DNA from: Icerya purchasi
Taxonomy: Eukaryota > Arthropoda > Insecta > Hemiptera > Monophlebidae
Assembly: GCA_039619475.1 (NCBI GenBank)
Contig: CM077115.1
Coordinates: 236,747,692-236,811,691, forward strand
DNA length: 64,000 nucleotides
Direction of reading: 5' to 3'
The notes beneath the pieces were generated by a model. That model was not told where the DNA came from, did not search any database, and was given only the letters and a program-made list of their open reading frames with translations. Both the position numbers and the translations under genes were made by a program. Numbering within the stretch: the stretch's first letter is position 1; each line of letters opens with the position of its first letter. This document shows positions 12,100 to 24,252 of the stretch, one piece after another.

Positions 12100-15039
12100 G
12101 GAGTAAAGTATAATAAAGCGCGGTTTCCATATACAATATTTCGGTAAATGCGAAATTTAATGATTTCTTTTTATCTATGCAATGATTAATCGTGTCGAAC
12201 GCAACTAAAGTGTTACAGTTTTGAAAGATTAATAGTGATCGAGAGACAGTTTTGAGATGGTTAAATGGCGACTGAAAGAAGAAAGTTTCATTGCGATTAG
12301 GAGAATTTTTAAGTAAGAGACCGGTTTTATTTACATACACAGTGATTGACAAAACGACGCGTGATTTCAGTGTGATCTGGAGAATTTTTAATTTCCTTTT
12401 TTTTTTGTATTTTCGACATAATTTAACAGATAGTTTTCTACAAGCGCAAAAAATCGTTCGTACCGAAGTTTTAGCTAAAGAAACTATTTATTCTTCCTTT
12501 TTATTCTTTGCATGCTCCATGTAATCCGATTTTAAAAAGAGAAATAAAACGATTTCATTGTGTATGTGTGTGTAAAAAAAAATGCAGCCTAGATAGAGGC
12601 GTCAATATGTTCGCTGAATCGGGTTCCGATGCACATCGTACGGATTGTTACGATAGCAGCCGGCGTAGGTGTTTTAGTCGGTAGTTCGAGTTGTCGAAGA
12701 GCGTTCCAAAGAGCGGTACTGAAATCGAATAAATCACAAGCCAATTGATGTATAGAGATTCGATTTTATCGTTGAGAGACGATGGCTATTTCAAGCTAAG
12801 TGTTGTCTTGGTAGAGTTTCTCTAATGGGTATGCTCATCGCTGACTTCGTGCAGCAAAATAGTCCGCATATTTTCATCCATGATTCACTCGCTGAACCGA
12901 CCGATACTAAAATTTAGACATGTGACGTAACATCGTATATAATATTTTCTCACTATGTTTCCTGAACGAGCAACGATTTAATTCTTGTATTCCGATTTAA
13001 CGAGCCGTTTAAAATTCGGGAAAAAATATGCATTCTTTGTCCGATTAGCGACGTAACGGTTTTAATGAAAACGATGATACGAAAGTGACGACGTCAGAAT
13101 AAACACAGTTTGGCTGGTGGTCTTCCGAATTCGTGTCGAACCGGACAAAAATTGCCTTCTTTTAAAGATACTGCTAGAGTTTTGATTTTATTAATTCGGA
13201 TTATTGAAATCTCAATTCCTCCGCCAGTGATTAATTTGCGCGCTTTAAGGCGAAAGTATTTTACGAATTTTGTTAAAAACAAAATTCGTCGTCAGAAATT
13301 AAACAACAAAAAAAAGGAAAAAGCCTATAATTATACAGAAACTACACTTGTAGGTAAAGAAAAGCTCATAATTCTGTCGATTTTCCGGTTGGGTAGAAAA
13401 GTGTCTTCTGCAAACAGACGTTCGCAGCGATTTACTTCGTTCAGCTCGGACCGCCCATTTGGTGAAGGAAGGTCAAAACTGATTTTGAAACAAATTTCAC
13501 GTTTATTTAAAATGAAATTTTGCGCCTCGATAGTCCCTTTTTTTTAGGAATCAGAAATGACGAATGCGAACTGATGAGAGATATAGACAGAGTAGACGGA
13601 AAAAACTGTGATATAGCGATGTAAACAACTGAAGGTGTGGCAACGTGTGTAGAACAGCGTTGAAGAAGTTCAGAGATCACTCTACTCCGGAGGAATAAAA
13701 TATATATTTAGGCGGGAAAATTACCAGGACGCGGTGGAAAGTGAAAAAACATTACTACTGCGGTTCGCGGCCACAGGTGTTCAATTATACGTTACGGCGA
13801 ATTTGCAACGAATAACAAAGCGTGTAACTGGCATGTAGACTCGCGACACACAGCGTTGCGTGCATATGAAAAAAACAGCAACTCACGAACGAACATCGGC
13901 GACTAATTTATCTAGCCCCAGACCAGCTCGACGATATAAACTTGTACGAAACTAATAAATTAACGAAATATCAGCCGATTTATTGCCCCCACACACACAC
14001 ATATTTATACACTATTTCTTATTAATTCTCAAAACCCTGTGTGTTGTCGTCGGACACGCACACACCAGAACACTTACACAAGCCCCAATTTCACACGTGC
14101 CGAAATTTCGATAGAAAAACGGAATTTACATTCTTGGCCGTGTAAGCGTCGCGGACCGTATTTCCCGCCGATGACGAATGATTCCGAGAGATCGAAAATT
14201 AATGATTTTAACCGAAGACTAACTTCTAGGACATGGTCACTATGATAGAGCCATAAATACCGGATCCGTATCAATGTAAACATTACAACGGTATTATTTT
14301 TTTAACCTGCTCGTATTTAAATATGCGACGTCGGAACTCTTATAGATGGTTTTTCGTTCAGAGTTCGGCAATAAGCTTCCGTGTAATCATTCTTCCGTTT
14401 TCTTCACGAATTCCCGTAATGAATTTTACAAGTTTTTAGAAATGTTCTCCGTGTATAATTTCTCAAAAAAGCATTTTCCACCGACGCGTTATGTTTCTCT
14501 CTGATATTTTCGAATATTTTACATATCCGAAATGTATAGTCCGCGGAGTATCCTCCGACGTTGCTGCGAAATGTCTTGCCACGGATTTTAAATATTTTTA
14601 AGTAACCGGCGAAGTGCTGTGTTAAGAATTAGTTGGATCTAAGTTTCTATTTTTTAATCTAGTTTATCAACTGTAGCGCCGTTTTTCCTTTACATTGTTC
14701 ATACTAGATTTCGATTGTTTTTTTGTTTTTCTTCTATAGTTATTTCTTTCGCTACTCTTTTGTCCGTGATGTATTAATTCGGCTTTCGAATTTCAGTTTC
14801 TTAATTTGATTAACTTGTTCCATTTCAGGTCCTACTACTGCCTGCTACAATATAGACGGAACTATATCTGTAGGCTGATTAATCACGTTCATAAAGTCTT
14901 TGCAACGATATTAATTTTTTGAAATATACTAAAAATCCATATTGACTGATTGGAAGAGAGCATTGTATCATTCTTTTTTCTATCCAAATTTATATCATTA
15001 TATAAAGCGACCTCAGTTTATTGTAAGGTTTTTTTTTGT

Positions 15040-15071
<32 letters not shown>

Positions 15072-15495
15072 GGCTTATATGTTGTACATACAATTCATAT
15101 TTTAATCTATTATTGTTCCCGGATATTTAATTTCTGTACTGAAAGTTACTTAATTTAGTTTTATATCCGTTTTTTCTCTATTTTTACCATTTAAGTTCCG
15201 TTTTATTGTACATTTCTCGAGCTAAGTAGTACATTATACGTTTTGTCGAGATTTAAAACTTAGCTCGTAGAGTACTGTTTCTATTTTTCCCCGTTTATTA
15301 TCTTAACATACCGGCTTTCACTAAGAGATCATCGACGTGAATAATTCAATTCCTTTATTTTATTTAGTCCCATTTTGTACAGCTGACTGAGCAATATTAA
15401 ACAGCGTCGGTGATAGCACGCATTCCTATCCTACTGAGAAGTTATAGTCAGGGATTAATTCATTTTCCTTATCAAATGAACCGCTATTTTCCTGT
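12100..15495. other. Gene-less interval, moderately GC/CpG-rich from 12.6 kb
   Basis: CpG dinucleotides are frequent from about 12,600 to 14,600. Open frames exist (for example 13,110-13,547 plus strand, 145 codons), but none resembles a known family and none shows convincing exon structure. It could contain unrecognised exons or regulatory sequence of a host gene, which I cannot support from sequence alone. A long T-run lies at about 15,030-15,061. Confidence 0.4.
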
Positions 15496-15499
15496 TCTC

Positions 15500-15900
15500 T
15501 AAGAAGTTCTTAATTATTTGTAGAGACGCTTGGCTTCTAAATCAGAGGACACGAGTTCGAGACTTGTTTCGTTCCAGATCCGAATCGCTCCCAGTGGTGT
15601 ATATACCTAATCTGAAATTGAATATTGGTTATTATCTGGTGGAATACCCAATATCTGAAATTGAATATTGGTTATTATCTGGTGGAATACCTAATATCTG
15701 AAATTGAATATTGGTTATACCAAAGAACTATCTGGTGGAAAGTAAAGGCGGATAATTCAAAAGTAGATAGGAACTGGGTCTCCAGTATTCTCATCAGATC
15801 TCCATTAGGGACCCCTCTAAGTACATTATGAAAAGCTTAATTACACAATTCCCGACATCCTGCTGAAAGGATATATGATGTTCACTTTACTTACTTACGA
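15500..15900 (+). mobile_element. tRNA-derived SINE-like element (SINE-C) with (TTAC)n tail
   Basis: The head 'gtagagacgcttggcttcta' continues into 'cacgagttcgagac' at about 15,520-15,573. It resembles a tRNA from the D arm to the T arm, with box B-like GAGTTCGAGAC and a TTCTAAA anticodon-loop-like segment reminiscent of tRNA-Arg(TCT). It ends in TTTACTTACTTAC at 15,887-15,898. The body contains a three-copy 43-bp minisatellite. I see only one copy and no clear target duplication, so the boundaries are uncertain. Confidence 0.55.
15608..15748 (+). repeat. 43-bp minisatellite, three copies
   Basis: The phrase CTGAAATTGAATATTGGTTA begins at 15,612, 15,655 and 15,698, a period of exactly 43 bp. 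The first two units are nearly identical through ATTATCTGGTGGAATACC. The third diverges by a short insertion before CTATCTGGTGGAA. Confidence 0.92.
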
Positions 15901-17745
15901 CAGATTTATATTAGACACGATGTGAAACCTCTAGCGATAAACCCGCGCGCAATTGAACAGAACCGTGCTAATTCACACGAAAGACAAGTCCGCGGCTTTA
16001 TACAGAGATATCGTTAAAGTCTGATGTTACGCATCGCATTTAACGCTGAGCCATTTCCTGTATTTTCCGAAACCTGCGCCTAAGTTCACGGACAAAACCG
16101 TACTTGTGAACCTAGGAGCTAGTAGGTTACGACGAGGGGGAAAGAGAGAAGAAACAAAAAACCGGAACGGAATAATAAAGTGACCCCAGTCGGAAAACGC
16201 ATTATCGTGAGATATTGAGAAAATCGTTTTAGGCAACAGATGGAATATAAATATTTTCGCGATTACAGTTCGACCGGAGGATGTGAAACAAGTTGGACAT
16301 CTTTTTCCGTATCGATTTATCTTCTTCCGAAAAGGAATACTTTTCCGAAGAAAGCGGTCTCTCACGTAGCCGCAGCAATTTTGACGCCTTTTAGAAGAGC
16401 GATAATTTTCATTGCGACGAGCGAAGGTTCTGACGCTATTAATAGTCGCGTATTGTATTTTTAAACGGTAAATAATGATACCGTGATACGGGGGCTATAG
16501 CGAATACGAAAACGGCGGCTTTCCTGCCAACTTCGGTGCGCGATGCTCGCTATAGTTAAATGTTTATATTCCGAAGGGCTTGTTATAAATTTTCATTCTG
16601 AAATTTAGTCAGGTGGAGCTCAAGCGACTCAATTATACTAGGACGTGTTAATGTAAATATGGCAGTCTTCCAAAGGCAATATCGGAAGAATCTTTCATAC
16701 GTCTCGAAGTTCGCAGCGTCATAATCGAGGCGGCGAGCCGGGGCGGAAATAATGATGGTATAAAATTGTTATACAATTATCGTTAGAAGTGCGCGGGCGA
16801 CCAGAGAAGTTAATTGGCTTCGCTGTTTATCGGAGTAGCAGGTGTGAGCAGAGCCTACGCGCTCGTTTGCCGAGCTACTTCGCGAGCGGCGGCTCTTTTA
16901 ATAAATTTCCCCGGACGGCGAAATTCGATAAATTTTTCCGCACTCACATTAGAGACCGAACGAGAATTTGATAACGGCCGTAATTTTCGCTTCTATTTAG
17001 AGATGTTCGCGGCTTACACTTAAAGCCGGCACTCGATAAATTTCCGATCTCGCCTGCTCCTCTCTAATAATACTGTCTCCGCATTTGTAGCAGCTCGTTA
17101 CGTTGCTGGCTGCGATTTTCGCCCTATTCGTCCGATCATTATTTCGCAACTATCGCAACATTTCCCATCCGACTAATAACATTTCCCGTTTATTGTCGTA
17201 GTTCTCGAAAATTCTCGTAATACCGTTCAGTCGTAACTTTTAGCTCGCCATAATTTCCTATTACTACTCTTCGACGAGTTTGCTTTTAAAAAATTTAACT
17301 GTTTACCCCCCCCCCCTCCTATCTCCGCTAGTTTGACAACATTGTCCGTGACGGAGACAAAATCGTAAAAAGGAAACACGTGCCTCTAGCGATTCTGCGA
17401 GTAACCAAAGATGACGACAAGCGATCGAATCGATATTTTCTATCTTCAACTAACGAATAGATTCTACGCAGACAACAGCGACGCAGAGACATTTATTACG
17501 AAACATTATTCGAGCGTGTTTAACTGCTTTGAGATTACTGTTGATACTGGTTCTTGGACATTTTCCCGAACACCAAAAGAACCAAATGTACGTGCGTTTT
17601 AAGTGCACACGTGCTAATGCAAAAAGCCCTAACTTATACAATTTCACAAGTTATCGCTGTTCGCGTACACTATTGCAGTAAGAATCGTTGACGATACAAC
17701 TACATGTCGGTGTACTTATGCATGGTCGTCATGGTCGTAATCCTA
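15901..17745. other. Gene-less CpG-rich interval
   Basis: This is among the most CpG-rich parts of the window (about 16,000-17,300), with overlapping short frames on both strands but no recognisable protein. A C-run lies at about 17,306-17,315. It could be host promoter or 5' sequence of an unseen gene; there is no direct evidence. Confidence 0.4.
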
Positions 17746-17747
17746 GC

Positions 17748-18123
17748 AATGTCGTCGCGATAGCCTAGTTGCTAGAGTGCTTGACTTCCGTTACGGAAGT
17801 CTCGATCCCGGGCGACGACAGAACTTCTTATTACAAAGAATTAAATTAAATAAATAATCGCTAATAGATTCCATATGGAAGGCAGTGGCAAAACACCACA
17901 CGTACAACATCATATGCACGCTTGGTCAGTACACAGCAGACATACACGGTACTGCACTTGTATATATCGATAAATCAAACAATCACAATATCCCGAATGT
18001 AGTCTTATGTGTCGTGTATACCTACGTTGTATATAATAATTGCCTAGCACACTATGTCGATACATCGGTACAGCTAAAAATGTACGAATAGGTTGCGCTA
18101 CTATACCTCACCTGAACAAGAAG
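17748..18123 (+). mobile_element. tRNA-derived SINE (SINE-A copy 2)
   Basis: The best-preserved head of the family spans 17,751-17,819. Its ends can pair as a 7-bp acceptor-like stem (GTCGTCG with CGACGAC). Box A-like TAGCCTAGTTGCTAGA is present, and GACTTCCGTTACGGAAGTC replaces the anticodon arm with a perfect 8-bp hairpin. The body matches copies 1 and 3 up to TACGAATAGGTTG. Flanking 9-bp direct repeats AATCCTAGC (17,739-17,747 and 18,124-18,132) mark a target duplication. The tail ends AACAAGAAG rather than poly-A. The B box is damaged (TCTCGATCCC). Confidence 0.88.
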
Positions 18124-18885
18124 AATCCTAGCGCGTCTTGATCAGTCATTAATTAAGCGATTTTAAGGGCCATCACAATTCGGATTTACTATACATTGGT
18201 TGCCGCGCCTTATATGCCCTCAGCGGATGAAACGGATGGAACAGATGACGCAACTGATAATAATGAAATATATTTCTTAAATAGTCATGAACGTTTTTTT
18301 TTTTTATGTTTACTCCATCATTCAAGGAAATGGATACGTCTCTAGAATATTAGATGGCGTCACTGAGTGTACTAGTACAGCTAGGGGATAAATTTAAAAT
18401 TTAATTAACGAATATTTTTAACGATCTTCTGGTTCAATGACTGACTTCAGGTATTTGGTGGTTCCGATACGGAAAAGTCCAGCCTTTATTTAACGTCCTG
18501 CATTAGGAAGGCAATTGAAACCGTGATTTAATACTAGATGGACGTAGTGTGGATCGAGCATAATCTTCCAATAGAAGATCTTTGGTTTCAGTCGACGCTT
18601 GAGCACTACGAACTGTATAGTTCACCTACTGATAGATATTTACTACGCCTATTTATCAAAAAAAGAGTATTCTTTCTCGGCAAATAAAAACGGCCTTCGA
18701 CAATGTAAATACGTTTATTTAAAACGGAACAGTTCAGAAGGACAGCCGTAAATCTTGCTAAATTCATGCGCAAACAATTAATGAGCAAGCAATTATATTT
18801 TATGAATTATATAATAGGGAGGAGGGGGTAGTAGGAGAAAACTAATGGATTATATCGAGGATTGGTTTTAAGTTCTATATCGTTC
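18124..18885. other. No feature recognised
   Basis: AT-rich sequence with no protein similarity or repeat boundary that I can define. Confidence 0.45.
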
Positions 18886-18889
18886 AGTA

Positions 18890-19230
18890 TAAATGAACTT
18901 TCTTCTGTTTCTACACCCACCGCTGGGTCTAACGTTCTATCGTGTATGCCGACGATTTCGTGGTTTATAATTTAATAAACATTTATGATTGCATTTGTAA
19001 GAATCAAATAATAACAGTAAATTTATGCAAAGCAATTACTTTTAGAAAATAAAATTTAACATATCTAAATTAAAATCTTCCTATACTATCTTCACTACTA
19101 GACCACATAATAAATCCTTGCACATTGTTATTCACGAACAACCTATTAATTTATTGCCTCATGTAAAATATTTAGGTTTAATAATTGACCATAGATTTAC
19201 TTGTATACAGAGACCTTTGAGCCGAAATCA
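18890..19230 (+). pseudogene. LINE reverse transcriptase fragment (palm/thumb)
   Basis: The plus strand encodes the RT catalytic motif VYADDFVVYN at about 18,944-18,975, with both aspartates intact. After a frameshift come INLLPHVKYLGLIIDHRFTC (about 19,140-19,205) preceded by TTRPHNKSL, the 'KYLG' block that follows the palm in non-LTR RTs. Stops and frame changes between them show decay. It is interrupted near 19,240 by a T-rich tract. The clade is I-like or Jockey-like; the RNase H fragment just downstream may once have been part of the same element, but the spacing is far too short for an intact copy. Confidence 0.7.
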
Positions 19231-19369
19231 TTAAATTACCGAACCCAATTTCTTTTTTTTTTTTAAATAATTTGTGGGTCTCACAAGGCTACAGCCCGTC
19301 TGTGTGGGTTCTCAACATAATTATGTCGTTTATTCACAAAAGTTTACATCGTCATCTTAATTCTAACTA

Positions 19370-20100
19370 CGTCTAGTACTCATCTTTACTGACGACTCCA
19401 AAGGGCTAAATGGAATTGGTTCCACTTTTTTTCATTCCCGACTTGAATTACTCGTATTATGAATTTTTTAAATTTCCCTCACGTGCTCAATTTTCTGTGC
19501 TGGATCTTCTGCTATTCTACACGCCGTTCTCTTTCTCATCACCCATAAAGTCCTCGTAATTTCTGCAAGCCATCGCATTCTCCCCCCTTCCGATTACGTA
19601 ATACTTCTGATACGCGCTCCTAGCCATGACCTTTAGCTCTTTCACTTGATCAAGATTTTTCTGCAAATTCCGGACCATTAAGGAATGGTAAGCAACAAGA
19701 TGGTGAATTCATTAACTCGTTCTTCCGCTTCCGATGGCAGATTTTTAAATAAATTTTCAGCTCATAATATTATTCTTCTCCACTCAGTTGCTCATTCCAG
19801 ACCGTGGCTGAACTCCTACTCCTCTTCATATTCCCGCTGCATTTTTTTTATCTCTATCTTCAACCATCTCTTTCTCCGCATCCGAGGTTTCTCGACTTTC
19901 TTCTCTTAAATCGCAGCTACTTGTCACCTTCATTTTAATCATATTCCTGCATCATTTTCACCTCGGTTTTCATCTGTAACTACTCCATTTTGTCCTTTTC
20001 AACCACCACGACGTTCGTATTTCGTTTGAATGTTCGGCGATTTCTGCTAAATGATCGCCTTTCAATTCTTCTTATTTACAAATTTGCTCTCCCTGCTTCT
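19370..20100 (+). pseudogene. LINE RNase H domain remnant
   Basis: In-frame blocks on the plus strand: TDDSKG with the first catalytic aspartate kept, followed by GIGSTFFHSRLE (about 19,388-19,445), then AGSSAILHAVLFLI (about 19,498-19,545; the usual Glu of the 'AES' motif is Gly). After that come NSLTRSSASDGRFLNKF and NIILLHSVAHSRPWLN (19,685-19,820). This is the I-group arrangement of RNase H followed by its C-terminal linker. Frameshifts and a lost motif show a pseudogene. It resembles LINE-B (28,421-28,921) more than LINE-A. Confidence 0.72.
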
Positions 20101-20929
20101 TACAGTGCATATATGATCCGGTTATTTCAAACATTCTTAAAAATAATTTTCTTTTAATTTCGGCCATCTATGGTTACGTACATTTTTTGTAATTATTCGG
20201 ACGTGGTAATTTATGTTTCATATAGCTCTACAAATAGACAATGCTGCAGAGAAACAAAAAGTGAATAGGATAGTAATTCATTAAACTTTTCGTTCTTGTA
20301 TAAGTACGTGGCTGCGAACAGGATAGTCCAACTAGGATAAGTTGTTTTTTCTTATTTTTTCGATAAAACTGATTTGCTGTTAACCAATTTATTTTATTTA
20401 TTTTTCAGCTGGATTAAACCTTTTCTCTTCTGATATGCCGTACGCCAAGAGCCCTTCCTTAATCATGACCGGAATGAATAACAGGAATAATAGTAATAAG
20501 TAACGGATATGTTGGAAAATCCGATAATAAATACGAGGGATGGAAGCGTGCTCATGGTATTGTAGCATTTTCCTTGTATCGCGCTCATAGCTACTTTGAA
20601 AGTTTTAGACTTGTTTCAGCTTTTTCAATTTTCTTTTAACGAAGCCTGTTGAGATATTACGAGCTATTCTTTTCATATTCTCAATTCGAGACTGTTGATA
20701 AATTTCTAATCATTTCTAATGCCAGAAGCATTTTGTAAACAATCTGATCTTCATTATTCTTCGTCTTTCCGATGATGCTATCATTATTCGTATTCGTTCA
20801 TATTCCAATGCTATGTTGGTGTAGAAAGAATGGAAGGGTTGACAAATTGCCTCTCGTAATAGAGTTAACAGTGGGCCGCCACCTTCCATTGATAAATACA
20901 CTGCCAATAACATACTTTTAATGTCTAAG

Positions 20930-21340
20930 AGGTTCTACTTTATATTTCGATCGGACTCTCATATCTTTCCTCCTTTTTTAATCGAATTATTGTTTCATCT
21001 TTCCATTCAACTTTTTCTTCTACTTTCATTTCTTCCAGCGCTATATTCATTTTTTCCTACGCCGGTTGTGTATTAAACATGGCCTCCTTAGTCGCGTTAT
21101 CGTTTTCCACTTAGAGACTCTCCTTATTTTGCATCCCCCACCCATAATAACCAGGAATGTTGATCACATTCTTTCCGAATGTTCGACTCTATTATTTAAG
21201 CGTTCGTTTCTTTACTCATAATTCCTAAAACTTAAATATCCTTACTTCTGCTAGAGTGCTACGTATCCGTTCGTTTCCATCGCTTTCTGCTGTTCTTTCT
21301 CTTGATTCCTTCAATATCTCCATTGCTTATTGCGTACGAA
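20930..21340 (+). pseudogene. I-like LINE C-terminal (post-RNase H) fragment
   Basis: The plus strand reads PIITRNVDHILSECSTLLFK around 21,145-21,205, with RSFLY and LKLKYPYFC nearby. This matches the cysteine/histidine block (NHIFFECP..ERS..LY) seen after RNase H in LINE-A at 2,683-3,096. No RNase H directly precedes it; 20,110-20,920 shows nothing I can name. Probably a separate or internally interrupted copy. Confidence 0.55.
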
Positions 21341-23435
21341 TTTAAATAAATAATCGGTTGTTATTTTTTGTAAAACAGAGTCATTGTTAGCGAGCAAAAA
21401 AAACCGAATAGTAGACATAATGCAATATTGCTGATTTCAGCAAGACAGAATAACGATTATACAATAGTACGACGTAACATTTTCCCAGCTATCAGTGACG
21501 AGTTATATCAGACTCAGTGGTGCCAACTCATAAACAACATGGTCAACTGTCTAAAGTTTGGATGACGATGCTGATTTGTGTGTGGCATACTCGAAATAGC
21601 TTGAAAACTATTAGCAGGTATACGACGATAATAGGCACACACGTAGTTAAGCACGGGTCGCGATGTTAAGATAGCAAAGTTGCTGAAGCGAAGAATACAT
21701 AACTTACAGATAGTGGGGAAACATTTATGAGGAGTTAGAGTAAAGGAAGCAAAGTCCCCATGTTAACTACAGTACCTCTAGAAAAGAAGAGATAACTTGT
21801 CATAGTACACACACCGAAAGTTGATATAAGGGTTGTAAGTGTTGCAGAGAGGGCTAAAAAATGGTCAAAATGAAGAGACTCCAAAACTCGCTGGTAAAAG
21901 CTAGCCTAAACACTGTTTCAGACAGAAACGGAATGTAGTTGCATTTTGTATGCGTAATACGTTTTCTGAAATATCGTAAAACATTTTTCCCGCAATTATT
22001 AATATCGGGGCAATCAATAGCGTTTAATTTATCTATTTTTCGGTTAAAATGACAATACCGTAGCGGTATTTAAATTCAATGGCAGCATTTAATCTGCCGG
22101 TTGTCTTGTATATTCAACAACCGCGTATCCTATGTGTACATATAATGGAGTATTTTATTTTCCCCGATGTTTAACGAGTGCGGCTAAAAACAAGAATGCC
22201 TTCCTAGCATACGAGATAAAAACATTATTCACCTGATTAATACTGCCACAAAGTCGTTCAATCTGGATTATTTGATTAAAAAGGAGTCAAAAAAATCTAA
22301 TATACTGCATATTTTACGAGTTTTTTCTTTTTTTTAAAATATAAAGATAAGCATCAGTTTTTTACGCGTATGAATCGCCTATTTTTATGAAGGGTTGTCC
22401 CAAAAATGATATCGTACGAATAAGTAATCGGAAGATAGTAAATTTCGAAAATCTAGCAACCAGTTCCATTTCGATAATGATCTAATAATTGCACAGTTTA
22501 GCGAAATAAGTGAAAAGAACGCATCTAATGGTATAATTGTAAAATAGAAATTAGCAAAACTCCATGAAATGAGCAATGCTACAATCACAATAACTGTTAA
22601 ACCATGTCTTATATGCAGTATGGAGATCTCGTCTCGTTCCGGATTCAAGTCGCTTTCAGGTATATATACCTAGTCTAAAACGTTAATTTTATAATCCTCA
22701 ACTTCCACACCTGCATCGAACTCCCGTTTATTTCGGATGTCGCAATGAATACTTGTAATGTTGGATGAAATAGTTTAGTAATGCGTCCGACTTTTTTTTC
22801 CAGGCGGGTTTTTCGAAGAGTGTTTATCTTTCGTGGTGCACGGTAAAGGCACGAATAACTTCCGGTTAAGTTTGTTCTGGAAGAAATTGCTGTTCCCTTT
22901 GATGTAAATATTCTTTTCAGTCGAAGAAGATGCCACTGGTTTTTAATCAGTTGTTCCTACACATAACTGCCTACTTTTTTAATGTACGCCTTTGGGTTCG
23001 TTAAATTTTGAGAATTCCATACGCATAAACTTCAAAATCGGATCACAAATTACAATTAAAATTCTCATTAAGCCCAATATCTATAACTTTAAGCTAGCCG
23101 ATTAACCCGAGCGATAAAAAATCCAAAAAAAAACAAAAAAAAACTGGCAAGAATATATAAGATGAAATTTAAAAAGACTTCAAAAATCACCTTTAAAAAA
23201 TTCATAACTCAACACTAGCTAAACCTTTAAAAGTGAAATTCAAAATATTAAAATGTAGAAGTTCTATCGTAAATTCAAAAAATTACAATTAAAAATGATT
23301 TAACCCCCCTTTAGGCCAAAAAGATCAAAAGAAAGAAAGTACAGGTAAGTAATAGTCCGAGTGAAGAATCCAAAACGTATGTTAAGCATAACGGACCCCG
23401 CTTTATAGGAAAAAAATATAGCCAAGCTTACAACA
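21341..23435. other. No gene recognised; possible solo mariner-type terminus
   Basis: The only suggestive piece is AAGGGTTGTCCCAAAAATGA at 22,388-22,408, which looks like the outer end of a mariner-family terminal repeat. No inverted partner was found nearby. The 87-codon minus-strand frame over it (22,385-22,648) has no recognised domain. Confidence 0.35.
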
Positions 23436-23439
23436 TTAT

Positions 23440-23862
23440 ATTCTGACCCCTGTGGCGCCGAAAACCCGAAAGTTTTGAGAAAAAAATATTTTTTTTTCCC
23501 GCGGGCATGCGATATATCGTTGGGAAGATCGCTATTTTTACGAACCCGTATTTCACTTCCTTAACGAAACTTTCAAAGTTGACGAAAAGTTCAGAAAAGC
23601 GCGAAAAATGACGTGTGCCCCGCCTTAGCGCCGCGAATGTTATAGCTAAAAATGTTGAACAATGGCACCCGCTTATATTTCTCTAGTTTGGAACATCCAG
23701 GTTTCCAACTTTAGACTCTCGGGGGCTCAAAATTTCGGGAAAAAAAATTACTTTTTTTCCCCCGGCCATGTGATATATACGGACGAAAGATCGCTATTTG
23801 TCGGGAACGAAGCCGTATTTCACTTTTCCTAACTAAATGCTTTTCCTAACTAAATGCTTTTC
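23440..23862 (+). repeat. Diverged tandem dimer, ~262-bp period, plus 17-bp tandem duplication
   Basis: Two blocks share a poly-T, a 'cccgcgggcatgcgatatat' or 'cccccggccatgtgatatat' phrase, GATCGCTATTT (23,527 and 23,789, 262 bp apart) and CCGTATTTCACTT. At the right edge CCTAACTAAATGCTTTT is perfectly duplicated in tandem (23,828-23,861), directly before SINE-A copy 3. It looks like remnant satellite. Confidence 0.7.
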
Positions 23863-24243
23863 CTTCTTGTGTCGACGCGATAGCCTAGTTGCTAGAACGC
23901 TTGACTTCCGTTACCGAGGTCACGGGTTCATTCCCGGGTGACGACAGAACTTATCGCAAAGAATTAAATTAAATACATTCGCTAATAGATTCATATGGAA
24001 GGCAACGGTAAACATGCATACCATCATATGCGCGCGCTAGTTAGTACACTGAAGACATACACGGGATTGCACTTGTATAAATCAAACGATTACTAATCAG
24101 TTCCGAATGAAGTCTTGCGTGTGTGTACACATTCGTACTGCATATAACAATTGCTATGTACACTATGCCTATGTCTGTACAGTTCAGATGTACGAATAGG
24201 TAGTTGCCGACGCTCAGGAATTAAGTATGGCGTTATAAAGAAG
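23857..24243 (+). mobile_element. tRNA-derived SINE (SINE-A copy 3)
   Basis: The head at 23,871-23,947 keeps box A-like TAGCCTAGTTGCTAGA and GGTTCATTCCC. The hairpin replacing the anticodon arm has one mismatch (GACTTCCG-TTA-CCGAGGTC). The body is shorter and more diverged than copies 1 and 2 but ends in the same TACGAATAGGT motif and an A/G-rich AAAGAAG tail. AACTAAATG at 23,848-23,856 and 24,244-24,252 is a likely target duplication. If so, this copy has 14 extra bases 5' of the tRNA-like head. Confidence 0.8.
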
Positions 24244-24252
24244 AACTAAATG

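Noticed and set aside
12600..12900. Minus-strand reading near NQLACDLFDFSTALWNALRQ that looked transposase-like
   Set aside because: I could not place it in any family and the frame breaks on both sides.
13110..13547. 145-codon plus-strand open frame, the longest in the CpG-rich stretch
   Set aside because: Basic, low-similarity composition, overlapped by a minus-strand frame, no domain or exon signals that I recognise.
15608..15748. CRISPR-like array
   Set aside because: Three directly abutting 43-bp units without spacers, inside a SINE-like element of a eukaryotic genome.
22385..22648. Mariner-like terminal phrase GGGTTGTCCCAAAAATGA
   Set aside because: No inverted partner or transposase sequence within several kilobases; one terminal-like phrase is not enough to call an element.
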